NCBI GenBank assembly: GCA_902492015.1
Contig: CABUJR010000008.1
Location: 1 to 64,000, forward strand
Direction of reading: 5' to 3'
Source: an uncultured Eubacteriales bacterium
GTDB lineage: Bacteria; Bacillota; Clostridia; TANB77; CAG-508
DNA length: 64,000 bases
Below, piece after piece: positions 50,515 through 58,809 of the stretch. Positions within the stretch are counted from its first letter, which is position 1; every line of letters begins with the position of its first letter. The notes beneath the pieces were generated by a model, which saw nothing but the letters and a program-made list of their open reading frames with translations, searched no databases and was not told where the DNA came from. Position numbers and translations under genes: made by a program.

Positions 50515-51237
50515 ATGTCTAACTTTAATAAAATAGAATTTGGAAATAATTTAAGAAAATATAGAAAAGCTAAAGGACTAAGTCAAGAAAATTTAGCTAG
50601 AGTAATAAATAAAAATGTTTCAACTATTGCCAGATTTGAAAATGGCAAACTATCTCCTAATGCAGAAGAAATTAGTTTAATATGTGATGAATTAGGAATA
50701 AATGAATATGAACTTTTTAAATCTTCAAATGATAAAATAGTAAATATCAAAAATAATATAAACCCATTTAAAGTTAAAGAATTATATTTATATTATCAAG
50801 CTTATTTTCCTAGTAATAATACTTACAAAGTAAAAAAATTTAAGCTAAAGATAATAGAAAAACCAGAAAAATGTGAAGTTCTATTTTTAGATTATGCTAC
50901 TAATAAAATTTATATGACAGGTTATATTTTAGCAGATACTAATATAGCTGTGTTTGTATTTGAAAATTACGAAGAATTTAGCCCTAGACTTGAAGTTACA
51001 CAAATAATTTTAAATATTTCAAATGGTATAGATAGTATTATGCTTGGCACTCTAACTTGCACAAATGGTCAATACATACCTTCTATTAGAAAATGTGCTA
51101 TAAGTAAAGAAGATTTAGAAATAACTAAAGATTTAATTAATAAATTGAAAATTACAAATAAAGAAAAAAACAAACTAAACAAATATGAAATATTATATTT
51201 AAATACTAACAATACTTATGATTATGAAAATGAATAA
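50515..51237 (+). CDS. XRE-family regulator with conserved C-terminal domain (IME2)
   Basis: A 240-aa protein; the ATG at 50515, 8 bases after AAGGAG, is chosen over an in-frame GTG inside the ribosome site. The HTH (about 10-62) has LRKYRKAKGLSQENLARVI and STIARFENGK. The C-terminal domain matches the IME1 XRE along its whole length. It is divergent from the structured RNA. Probably controls the RNA, the Spo0A_C gene or its own promoter. Confidence 0.88.
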   Translation: MSNFNKIEFGNNLRKYRKAKGLSQENLARVINKNVSTIARFENGKLSPNAEEISLICDELGINEYELFKSSNDKIVNIKNNINPFKVKELYLYYQAYFPSNNTYKVKKFKLKIIEKPEKCEVLFLDYATNKIYMTGYILADTNIAVFVFENYEEFSPRLEVTQIILNISNGIDSIMLGTLTCTNGQYIPSIRKCAISKEDLEITKDLINKLKITNKEKNKLNKYEILYLNTNNTYDYENE

Positions 51238-51278
51238 ATATTATTATTTTATAGTATTTAATTTATATAAAGTTAAAA

Positions 51279-51328
51279 GCATTCAAGGAGCAATATACAG
51301 TTGCATTTTGAGTGTTTTTTATTTTTAA
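51279..51328 (+). terminator. Terminator after the IME2 XRE gene
   Basis: GCATTCAA...GCAA pairs with TTGC...TTGAGTGT, followed by TTTTTTATTTTT. A second hairpin, AAATGTAGAAA/TTTCTACATTTTT (51429-51471), lies before the sigma-like gene. The rest of 51238-51555 is empty. Confidence 0.75.
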
Positions 51329-51555
51329 CGGTTTATTCATAATATAAATTATTCAAAATATCTATTTATCAATACTTTTCAAGTTTTTATATTACTTAAA
51401 TTTTGTTAAAATTGTGTATTTTTTTGTAAAAATGTAGAAAATTGTAGTTTATTGTGCAATTTCTACATTTTTTATTTTAGGGTGCTATCATTAAATTAAG
51501 CTTAAGCAAATTGATTATCGATAATCAAAATAATTTAAGAAAGTGAGGAATTTTA

Positions 51556-51933
51556 ATGAATTATTTTGATAATGAAATAAGTCTTGATGATGAAAATAAC
51601 CACGAATTGATAGAAAAACAAATGTATCAAGATTATTTAAGAAAAGAAAACTTAATAAGTACAAAAGATACACTAGTAAATAAACGTATCGAAATGTTTT
51701 TAAAAGATAAAAACTTTTATTTAGTTATTAAAAAATTACCACTATTAGAAAGAAGAGTATTTTTACTATTTGTAATAAAAAATCAAACATTAAATGATAT
51801 TTGTAGTTTACTTAAAATATCAAAAACACAAGCTTTAATGCTAAAAAGAAAATCTATTAGACACTTTATTAAAAATCTAAAAAATATTCAAAAAAATAAT
51901 TTAAAAGCTGGTGGTGGAAATAATGGAAACTAA
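51556..51933 (+). CDS. Sigma-70 region 4-like protein (IME2)
   Basis: A 125-aa protein. Residues about 60-110 (IKKLPLLERRVFLLFVIKNQTLNDICSLL, ISKTQALMLKRKSIRHFI) follow sigma-70 region 4 closely. There is no region 2. It is homologous to the IME1 protein at 5301-5789. It probably acts as an element-encoded transcription factor. GTGAGGA precedes the ATG. Confidence 0.7.
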   Translation: MNYFDNEISLDDENNHELIEKQMYQDYLRKENLISTKDTLVNKRIEMFLKDKNFYLVIKKLPLLERRVFLLFVIKNQTLNDICSLLKISKTQALMLKRKSIRHFIKNLKNIQKNNLKAGGGNNGN

Positions 51934-52438
51934 AAAAATAATTGTTATTTTTAAAGAAGTCGGAAAAGAACCAATATTTTTGAAGATAGAAAATAATATT
52001 GAAAGCTTTAAAAGTCAATTAGGTGGAGAAATTGAAATTATTTCCTATGAAGATATAGAAATTATTTGCAGAAAAGATAGAGAAAACTTAAAACCCAATA
52101 TCTATCTTAATACTAGCTTTGAAAAACTTAATTTCTCAATAAAAGGAGATATATTGATTACTGCCAAAAAAGAAAATAATTTTATATCTTTAACAAAAGA
52201 ACAAGTCATTAAATATAACGAACTCTTAGTGAAAGGAAGTTTTAAATATAAGCACTTTGACGAAAATGGTAAATACCTTTCAAATAAAGAGTTAAGAAAA
52301 CAAAATAAATGCGATTTTAGAAATGATGTAAAAAATAAAAAGAACATTAAAGAAGAAAACCTAGAGGCAACTTTACAAATGATACTAAAAATTCAAACAA
52401 GTATTTTAATATTTCTTCAAGAACATTGGAGTAACTAA
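51923..52438 (+). CDS. DUF3846-like protein (IME2)
   Basis: About 171 aa from ATG 51923, overlapping the sigma-like gene end. The DUF3846 pattern runs IVIFKEVGKEPIFLKIENN, LGGEIEIISYEDIEIICRK and LNFSIKGDILITAKKE. A C-terminal hydrophobic helix resembles that of the IME1 homologue. The Gln/Asn-rich linker seen in IME1 is missing. Function unknown. Confidence 0.72.
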   Translation: METKKIIVIFKEVGKEPIFLKIENNIESFKSQLGGEIEIISYEDIEIICRKDRENLKPNIYLNTSFEKLNFSIKGDILITAKKENNFISLTKEQVIKYNELLVKGSFKYKHFDENGKYLSNKELRKQNKCDFRNDVKNKKNIKEENLEATLQMILKIQTSILIFLQEHWSN

Positions 52439-52455
52439 TATAAAAAGGAGGAATT

Positions 52456-52665
52456 ATGGATAAAGATTTTCAAAAAGAATATTACGAAGATAAAATAGAA
52501 AATTTTATTAAAACTCCTAAAGACTTATTACTAGAAAAGTTGGTAATGCACGAACAATTAAATGCAAATGATTTTAATGAACTTTTAAAAACAATACAAG
52601 AAGAATTTAACAGGAGTTTTTGTATTTCTAATAATGACTTGAAAGGAGAAAAAGAACTTGAATAA
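52456..52665 (+). CDS. Small acidic IME protein
   Basis: A 69-aa helical protein (MDKDFQKEYYEDKIENFIKT) behind AAGGAGG. It overlaps the next gene by 8 bases. It has no counterpart in IME1 that I can see and no recognisable domain. Confidence 0.6.
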   Translation: MDKDFQKEYYEDKIENFIKTPKDLLLEKLVMHEQLNANDFNELLKTIQEEFNRSFCISNNDLKGEKELE

Positions 52666-52912
52666 AACAGATATTCAAAAAAGAATTAATGGACTAAATA
52701 AATATATGCTAGCTGATAGTACAAAAGAATTATTACTATTAAAAATCTCTAATGATTATACATACAATAAAGCTGTAGCATTAATAGATAAAACCACAAA
52801 ACATAAAGACTGGTATTCAATAGATAGAAAAACTTGTTTTAAAACTTGGAATGAAGTTGAAGCTTTCATAGATGGAATATGTTTAGCAAAAAATACCGAC
52901 TTCGAGAGATAG
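52658..52912 (+). CDS. Conserved small IME protein of unknown function
   Basis: An 84-aa protein starting with TTG (MNKTDIQKRINGLNKYML). Homologous to 2644-2910 in IME1, sharing DYTYNKA, WYS and the CLAKNT end. Here it follows a 69-aa gene instead of the integrase, showing that the gene moved independently of int. Confidence 0.7.
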   Translation: MNKTDIQKRINGLNKYMLADSTKELLLLKISNDYTYNKAVALIDKTTKHKDWYSIDRKTCFKTWNEVEAFIDGICLAKNTDFER

Positions 52913-53255
52913 CTTAAGGAAAAGTTTGAAAAACCATTAATGGTGTTTCAATTAGTATTTGAGTATATAGAAAATTGTTCTATAGAAACTCAAATACTAA
53001 AACAAAATTATTATTTCACTTTCTATAGGAACTGAATATAAATAATAATTTTAAGGGGTTATTAGGGTACTCCCTAATCACAACAGAAACTCAATTGAGT
53101 TTCTAGTGTGTTAGAAACTGAAAATTAGTTTTCATGTTTTCGGCATAAAAATAAAGTTATTATTTAGTAAAACTGCGAAGTGAGGCTCTATAGAAAGTGA
53201 ATAATATAAATTAATTGAATAAGAAAAATATATTAATAAAAGGAGATTTTAAAAT
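52913..53255. other. 343-bp intergenic region of IME2 with oriT
   Basis: Contains a long imperfect pair ATTTGAGT/ACTCAAAT (about 52958-52996) and two copies of TTTCTATAG..., near 53022 and 53189 in opposite senses. The oriT core is at 53061-53119. No ORF. Confidence 0.5.
53061..53119 (+). other. Candidate MobV oriT of IME2
   Basis: Hairpin ATTAGGGT/ACTCCCTAAT (53061-53078), hairpin AGAAACTCAA/TTGAGTTTCT (53085-53104), then AGTTTCT-AGTGTGTT-AGAAACT (53098-53119). TAGTGTGTTA is identical to the nick region I recall for pMV158-family origins (cleavage GTGTG/TT). The site would be cut between 53110 and 53111 by analogy. Confidence 0.75.
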
Positions 53256-53744
53256 ATGAAAAATAAAGTATATAAAGAATTTAAAATAAGAAATGTTCAA
53301 GATTATAAATATAACAAACATAATAAAAAACATTATAACCAATATTCTAATAAAACTCGTAATCTAAAAAAGAAAAGATTTAGTATAGATAAAGCTTTAG
53401 CTGATAAATTAGATAGAGAGTTTAAAGATTATTGTCAAAATCTTTTAAAGAAAGATAAACAAATTATTTTGAATAGTGCTTATGAAATTACAGTAAAAGA
53501 AGAAATAAAAGACGCAATAAAACACATGAATTTGTATGACCAAGAAAAAGAAATGATGTTATTACAAGATAATGTTTTAAATGAGTTTTATCATGACTGG
53601 CTTGACTGTGATACACCTTTAAGTGAGGTATTAGAAGATTGTTTATCAGAGTCAGTTGCAACATTAACGAAATATATTGGTATAAGAAAAGACCTAGCTT
53701 TATACAAAGAAAAAATTGATAATAAAGAAATAAAAGAAAGATAG
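53256..53744 (+). CDS. DUF3848-like protein with basic N-terminus (IME2)
   Basis: A 162-aa protein. A Lys/Asn/His-rich basic N-terminal 45 residues precede the DUF3848-like core (NSAYEITVKEEIKDAI; LNEFYHDWLDCDTPLSEVL). Longer than the IME1 homologue (127 aa). AAAGGAG precedes the ATG. Directly upstream of the relaxase. Confidence 0.72.
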   Translation: MKNKVYKEFKIRNVQDYKYNKHNKKHYNQYSNKTRNLKKKRFSIDKALADKLDREFKDYCQNLLKKDKQIILNSAYEITVKEEIKDAIKHMNLYDQEKEMMLLQDNVLNEFYHDWLDCDTPLSEVLEDCLSESVATLTKYIGIRKDLALYKEKIDNKEIKER

Positions 53745-53754
53745 ATAAATAGTT

Positions 53755-54762
53755 ATGAGTTTTGCGATTATTAGAAATAGCAATTATAAAAAAGATAATC
53801 TAGCAGGACTATATAAACATAATGAAAGAAAAAATACCAATTATTCTAATACAAATATTAATAAAAGTAATTCTTATAAAAATTATTCTCTAAAAAAGTG
53901 TAATACAACTTATTGGAACGCATTTAAAACTTTACAAAACCAATATGACTTAAAGGGAAGAATTATAAGTACAACAAATATTCTTTGTGAATTTGTAATT
54001 ACATCTGATAAGGAATTTTTTTAGAGAATTGGAGAAAAAGAGACATTAAGATATTTTAAAACTGCATACAGATTTGTTGCAAACTATCAAAATTTAGGAG
54101 AAGAATTTATTATATCTGCCAAAATACATAATGACGAAACAACACCGCACATGCATATAGTATTTATTCCTGTTGTGCATAAGTTGGATACCAAAAGTGG
54201 AAAAACTATAAGTAAAATTGCATGTTCAGAGTATTGGAAAGGAAAAGATAGTTATAAAAAACTTCAAAATAGTTTTTATAGTTATATGATAAAATCAGGT
54301 TTTGATTTAGAAAGAGGACAAACAGGTAATACACATATTGAAACAGATAAATTAAAGAAGATTACAAATTATGAAATGCAAAAATATGAAATTCAGAGTG
54401 TTAATTTAGAACAAGAAAGAGAAATAATTGATGCAGAAGAACTAAAAAAGGAATACAAAAGAGTAATAAGAAAGTTTAATACTTTAGCAACTCAATATAC
54501 TAGAATAAAAAATTTAACAGACACTACAAACGAAAGATTAGAAGATATTGAAATAGAAAATTATAATATAAAACTTGAAAATTCAAAACTAAAACAAGAA
54601 AATAAAAACTTAAAAAATTATATAAATAACAGTATTGAGTGGATATCTTTAATATTAAACTGGTCTATGGATAGAGTAAATAAAATGATAAACAAATTTA
54701 TAGAAAGAAAGGAAGATGTAAAAGATGAACGAAAACATAAACTTAAATCAAACAAAAGATAA
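53755..54762 (+). pseudogene. MobV relaxase interrupted by an in-frame amber codon
   Basis: MSFAIIRNSNYKKDNLAGLYKHNERKNTNYSN opens a Mob/Pre relaxase. At 54022-54024 a TAG stands where the IME1 relaxase has Glu (EFF-E-RIGE). The same frame continues unbroken to 54762 through the catalytic HNDETTPHMH and the coiled-coil tail. Only one base separates TAG from GAG. The catalytic motif lies after the stop, so the first 89 residues alone would be inactive. Either a recent inactivation, a sequencing error, or readthrough. Confidence 0.82.
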
Positions 54763-55015
54763 AACCTTAACTATTGAAGAAATGTTAGTAAAAGAAGCAA
54801 TAAAAAATATAGGCAACCCTTTTAAGAACTTAACTGTAAAAGATGTAGCAAAAGATTTGCTAGTTAGTGAGGCAACAGCTAATTCAATATTTAGAAGAAG
54901 TGATTTTCCATCCGTGAATATAGGAAAAACAAAAACTGTTACACATCTTGCGTATCTTATATGGAAGATGAAAAGGAAGGAAAGCGAGGCAAATGAAAAT
55001 GAAGAAACAGAGTAA
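54725..55015 (+). CDS. Excisionase-like helix-turn-helix protein (IME2)
   Basis: A 96-aa protein. VKDVAKDLLVSEATANSIFRRSDFPSVNIGK is an excisionase-type HTH, homologous to 4102-4386. It overlaps the relaxase end by 38 bases and the integrase start by 23 bases, so all three are translationally linked. Confidence 0.75.
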   Translation: MNENINLNQTKDKTLTIEEMLVKEAIKNIGNPFKNLTVKDVAKDLLVSEATANSIFRRSDFPSVNIGKTKTVTHLAYLIWKMKRKESEANENEETE

Positions 55016-56204
55016 GGCAGTTGGTTATATAACCTTTAGAAAAGATAGAAAAACATGGTCTGTTAGGTATAAAGAATTTAATGCAGAAAAAGGTAAACAT
55101 ACAATAAAAGCTAAAGATTTTAAAACTCAAGAAGAAGCCAAAAGATATTTAGATACTATTATGTATCAAAGAGAAAATCCGTTGTACATTAAAAATAATG
55201 GAATTCCATTATGTGAATTAATGAAATCAAATTTGAACTTAAAATTTGATACAAATCAGGTTTCAGAAGTCACATATAATAGAACAATGCAAACTATTAA
55301 AAAAATTGAACAATTTCCAATTGGAAAAAAGAAAATTGATGAAATTACTTCAGATGAATTACAAGCATTTATGAATTATCATAAGTATTTAAGTAATTCT
55401 ACAATAGATAAATTATATTATCAATTAGGAAGTTCTTTTAAAAATGCTATTAATAAAGGTTATTTAACAAGAAATCCAATGATTAATGTTATAAAACCCA
55501 AAAGCAATAAAGAAGATAAGGAAGTTAGAGCATTAACTTTTGAAGAACAACAAGCACTTACTGATTATTTATTAACAAAAGATATATTAGAGTGCAAATT
55601 TAAAAATGTATATTTAATTCAAATGTTTATGGGACTTCGAGTTGGAGAAGCTTTAGCACTTTCTACTTATGATATAGATTTAAAAAATAAAAGATTAAAT
55701 GTGAAAAGAACATTAACAAAAGATTTAGAAGGTCATACTATAATGGGAAAAAGCACGAAAACTTATTTTGGAAAAAGAACATTACCAATACCAGATTATT
55801 TAATAAATCCAATTATGGAACAAATGATATTGGCTGAAAATCAAATTAACAACAAAGATAAATTATTATTTAAACCAGAAGATAGAGAATTTACAGATAG
55901 AGAAAATGTAAATAATGCTTTAAAACGATTATTGAAAAGACACTTTGGAATTGAAGATATTACAACACATAGTTTGAGACATACTTATGGGACAAGATGT
56001 ATCGAAAGTGGTATGGCTCCAGTAGTTGTTCAAAAATTAATGGGGCATAAAGATATATCAATAACACTTAATACATATACATCAGTATTTGATAAATTCA
56101 AAGAGAAAGAAATTAACAAGGTTAATAAATATTATCTTGAAGAAAATATGTTAAAAGCTGTTCAATTATTAAAAGAAGAACAAGATAATGAAAAAATATT
56201 ATAA
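54993..56204 (+). CDS. int: Tyrosine recombinase / integrase (IME2)
   Basis: A 403-aa protein. An arm-binding N-terminus (GYITFRKDRKTWSVRYKEF) and core-binding domain (about 65-170) precede a catalytic domain with GLRVGEAL, HSLRHTYGTRC and GHKDISITLNTYTSVF, the full R..HxxR..H..Y set. It recombines the attL/attR repeat at tRNA(CAU). Homologous to, but diverged from, the IME1 integrase, consistent with a different tRNA target. Confidence 0.93.
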   Translation: MKMKKQSKAVGYITFRKDRKTWSVRYKEFNAEKGKHTIKAKDFKTQEEAKRYLDTIMYQRENPLYIKNNGIPLCELMKSNLNLKFDTNQVSEVTYNRTMQTIKKIEQFPIGKKKIDEITSDELQAFMNYHKYLSNSTIDKLYYQLGSSFKNAINKGYLTRNPMINVIKPKSNKEDKEVRALTFEEQQALTDYLLTKDILECKFKNVYLIQMFMGLRVGEALALSTYDIDLKNKRLNVKRTLTKDLEGHTIMGKSTKTYFGKRTLPIPDYLINPIMEQMILAENQINNKDKLLFKPEDREFTDRENVNNALKRLLKRHFGIEDITTHSLRHTYGTRCIESGMAPVVVQKLMGHKDISITLNTYTSVFDKFKEKEINKVNKYYLEENMLKAVQLLKEEQDNEKIL

Positions 56205-56212
56205 AGCGAGAG

Positions 56213-56244
56213 AGTCCTATAAAATCAATCTTATAGGACTTTTA
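56213..56244 (+). terminator. Terminator after the IME2 integrase
   Basis: AGTCCTATAA/TTATAGGACT perfect 10-bp stem with an 8-nt loop and short T tail. Confidence 0.75.
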
Positions 56245-56312
56245 CATAACCAAAATAAGCTTTGGTTATGCAAATTAGATAACCAAAAATAAAAATTTCA
56301 AATTTTGGTTAT
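56245..56312. repeat. Paired inverted repeats near attR
   Basis: CATAACCAAA...TTTGGTTATG (56245-56270) and ATAACCAAAA...TTTTGGTTAT (56279-56312) give four copies of ATAACCAAA within 70 bases beside attR. They are candidates for integrase or excisionase arm-type sites. Confidence 0.5.
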
Positions 56313-56434
56313 GTGTTTGGTAATGTAAATTGAGAAAAACTGTAAAATTTTGAGAGAAATTTAAAAACATTTAATATGAAAAAAGGCTCTAAATAAATAT
56401 CCTACAGTTTTTATCAATTTTTTATAAAATAAAA

Positions 56435-56460
56435 AAACACCAGTTTTTCAACTGGTGTTT
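56435..56460 (-). terminator. Element-supplied terminator at attR
   Basis: AAACACCAGTT/AACTGGTGTTT stem adjoining the tRNA 3' end, with a T-run on the minus strand. It restores tRNA termination after insertion. Confidence 0.75.
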
Positions 56461-56470
56461 GGTGCGCCCT
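56458..56470. other. attR of IME2
   Basis: TTTGGTGCGCCCT, the 3' end of the tRNA(CAU) gene, identical to attL at 47768-47780. Confidence 0.82.
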
Positions 56471-56536
56471 CAAGGATTCGAACCTTGGACCCACCGGTTA
56501 TGAGCCGGTTGCTCTGACCAACTGAGCTAAGGGCGC
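56460..56536 (-). tRNA. tRNA with CAU anticodon (Met, or Ile2)
   Basis: 77 nt with encoded CCA. Acceptor GCGCCCT/AGGGCGC, anticodon loop CTCATAA. CAU can be elongator Met or lysidine-modified Ile2; Met is favoured but not proven from sequence alone. Insertion target of IME2. Confidence 0.92.
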
Positions 56537-56564
56537 GTATTGTTTCTTGCTCAACGCAAGATTA

Positions 56565-56593
56565 ATTATAAACGATTGAATATAATATGTCAA
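56565..56593 (-). promoter_or_regulatory. Promoter of tRNA(CAU)
   Basis: Minus strand: TTGACA (56588-56593), 17-bp spacer, TATAAT (56565-56570). Confidence 0.88.
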
Positions 56594-56810
56594 TACCTAA
56601 ATTTAATTTTTTTTAAATTTTAATAAAATTTTTCTTTAGAATTTTTATGTATTAGATAAGTGTAAAATACTAGTAAAAACATTGTTTTGCATAATAACTC
56701 ATAAAATTATGGTTGATTATAAACAATGTTTAATCATTAACTTAAAATAGAATTTTATTTTGCAATTTAAAATAAACAACAAAAAAATATTGAAAAACGA
56801 TAAAAAATAA

Positions 56811-56839
56811 TTGACAAACGAAAAAAGAAATGATATATA
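56811..56839 (+). promoter_or_regulatory. Promoter of the DUF2975-XRE operon
   Basis: TTGACA (56811-56816), 17-bp spacer, TATATA (56834-56839). Confidence 0.7.
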
Positions 56840-56907
56840 AGAAGCATAGAAAATAAATTTTATAATTATAAATTTATTTTAATATGGAAATAAAAGAAGG
56901 TAAAAAT

Positions 56908-57375
56908 ATGAAAGTTTTTGGAAAATATGGATTAGGAAATATTTTGAAAATTCTATTACAGATAGTTTTTATTTTTGGTATATCAATATTAATAATTTTT
57001 CCAATAATAATTTCAAACACAAATATTTCTATAAATCCAAATATTATATTATTTTATCCAAACGCAATATGCTTATTATTAATAATATACCAATTTGTTG
57101 GGCTATTTAATTCACTAAAAGAAGAAAATCCTTTTTGCAAAAATACAGTTAAGAGATTAAAGGCATCTCAAAAAATTTCTGCTGTGGCATCAGTATTTTG
57201 GCTATTTGATTTTGTTTTTGAAACTTTTATAGTAAAAAACACAAGTATTTTAGTTATAATTGTATTACTATTTATGTTTATATTATTTATAGGTGTAACA
57301 ATAGCTTTATATATTTTGTCTGAATTATTTAATAAAGCGATTGAATATAAAAATGAAAATGATTTAACAATTTAA
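56908..57375 (+). CDS. DUF2975-like membrane protein
   Basis: The ATG at 56908 follows GAAGG, giving about 155 aa. Four membrane segments; FNSLKEENPFCKNTVKRLK after the second is characteristic of DUF2975 proteins. These are commonly encoded next to a small YozG-type XRE regulator, as here. Function unknown. Confidence 0.8.
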   Translation: MKVFGKYGLGNILKILLQIVFIFGISILIIFPIIISNTNISINPNIILFYPNAICLLLIIYQFVGLFNSLKEENPFCKNTVKRLKASQKISAVASVFWLFDFVFETFIVKNTSILVIIVLLFMFILFIGVTIALYILSELFNKAIEYKNENDLTI

Positions 57376-57402
57376 AAATAGAAGAAAGAGGAGAGAAGTA
57401 TA

Positions 57403-57606
57403 ATGATTATTGTAAATTTAGATGTAATGATGGCGAAACGAAAAATATCTTCTCAAGAATTAGCAGAAAAAGTGGGAATTACTCAGGCTAATTTATCTAT
57501 TTTAAAAAATAATAAAGGAAGAGCGATTAGATTTTCTACATTAAATGCAATTTGTGAGGCTTTAGATTGTACACCAGGAGATATTTTGGAATATTCAAAA
57601 GAATAA
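57403..57606 (+). CDS. Small XRE/YozG-type regulator
   Basis: A 67-aa protein that is a complete Cro/CI HTH: VNLDVMMAKRKISSQELAEK, then GITQANLSILKN and ALDCTPGDILEY. Downstream of its DUF2975 partner, with AGGAGAG before the ATG. Probably autoregulates the pair. Confidence 0.92.
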   Translation: MIIVNLDVMMAKRKISSQELAEKVGITQANLSILKNNKGRAIRFSTLNAICEALDCTPGDILEYSKE

Positions 57607-57663
57607 AATAAACAAATTAGAAAATTTTCTAGTTGTAATAAGAATAAAAACAAGGAAAATGGT

Positions 57664-58785
57664 ATGGAAAATTTATTACTTTTTATAATTTTACTTATTA
57701 TTTCTTTTTTTACCTTAATACCAATATATTTAACCCTAATAAATATTATAAATTTAATAAGTAAGGTAAAATTAAAAGAAAATTTACATGATATTTTAAC
57801 TTTTTTATTAGGAATAATTTTTACATGTATATTATGGAATGCTTTTGATTTTAAAACTTATACAGAAACTATAAGATATAGTGGTTTCATTTTTGAGCCT
57901 ATAGAGCATACTCCTATAGATTTTGCTTCAGCACCTACTGTATATGCTGTAATAGCTATTGGATTTTTGTCTTATACATTAATAAGAATAAATAAATCAA
58001 ATTTACCACCACTTATAACAGTATTTTCTATGTCAGGAATAGCTATATGCAGAATTTTTTGCATAGTATTTATGATTCAAATTAGTAAAAATATTTTAGG
58101 GCATCCTTTATATGCTTATTTTTTATTACTACCTTTCAATTATATATTGTGCTCAATAAGGGCAGAAATAGGAGTAATAAAACAATATAAAGAAAAACAA
58201 AGAAATAAAGAAATTTATGAAAATAAATTTTTGAATAAATGTAATAATTTGTTAATGAAAATAGATGTTGAAAAATGGCCTTTTATAGCAATTATTTTAG
58301 TTGTTCCTTTAGCAGTAATATTAATAATTATTTTGTGTGTTTTTGGTCAAAGACCAGACGCAATAATAAAAGCTTTTACTTCAACTAGTGATTGGACTTT
58401 GTCACAAATGTATTCTCCACCACCAGTATATTATGATGCGCATTATCTATGTACAGTTTCATTAAAAGGTCACAAAAAATTAGTAAAACCAATAAGATAT
58501 GGGATTAGAAGAAATCAAAAAATTGTTGTAAATAGACAATTATGTATAGCAAATGCTTTTGAGCAATTAATTGAAGAAAAAACTCCTAAGTTCCATAAAG
58601 CTGTAAGATATATCTATGATAAATATGGCTATCCATTATCAAAACACATAAATACACCAATTCAAGCAGATATTACATATATTTTAATGAAACCATTAGA
58701 ATATATTTTTCTAATAGTTTTATATTTATTTGATAAAGAGCCAGAAAACAGAATTGCAAAGCAATACTTACCTAAAATTGATTAA
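57664..58785 (+). CDS. Multi-spanning membrane protein (DUF6688-like)
   Basis: A 373-aa protein with six or seven membrane segments (residues about 3-25, 43-60, 90-105, 120-140, 145-165, 205-230). A conserved-looking soluble part follows (PPPVYYDAHYLCTVSLKGHKKLVKPIRYG, VNRQLCIANAFEQLIEE), then a last helix. It brings to mind DUF6688; the assignment is tentative. It follows the XRE gene by 57 bases. Confidence 0.6.
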   Translation: MENLLLFIILLIISFFTLIPIYLTLINIINLISKVKLKENLHDILTFLLGIIFTCILWNAFDFKTYTETIRYSGFIFEPIEHTPIDFASAPTVYAVIAIGFLSYTLIRINKSNLPPLITVFSMSGIAICRIFCIVFMIQISKNILGHPLYAYFLLLPFNYILCSIRAEIGVIKQYKEKQRNKEIYENKFLNKCNNLLMKIDVEKWPFIAIILVVPLAVILIIILCVFGQRPDAIIKAFTSTSDWTLSQMYSPPPVYYDAHYLCTVSLKGHKKLVKPIRYGIRRNQKIVVNRQLCIANAFEQLIEEKTPKFHKAVRYIYDKYGYPLSKHINTPIQADITYILMKPLEYIFLIVLYLFDKEPENRIAKQYLPKID

Positions 58786-58809
58786 TAGATTATTTATAAA
58801 AGAGGTCTT

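Larger units (their letters stand above)
47768..56470. mobile_element. IME2, complete integrative mobilizable element at tRNA(CAU)
   Basis: 8.7 kb bounded by a 13-bp direct repeat of the tRNA 3' end. The integrase gene lies next to the intact tRNA. Gene order: two cargo genes, Spo0A_C, structured RNA, XRE, sigma-like, DUF3846, two small genes, oriT, DUF3848, relaxase (nonsense-interrupted), excisionase-like, integrase. Most genes are homologous to IME1, but xis-int lies after the relaxase rather than before the mobilization genes. No conjugation machinery. Confidence 0.9.
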
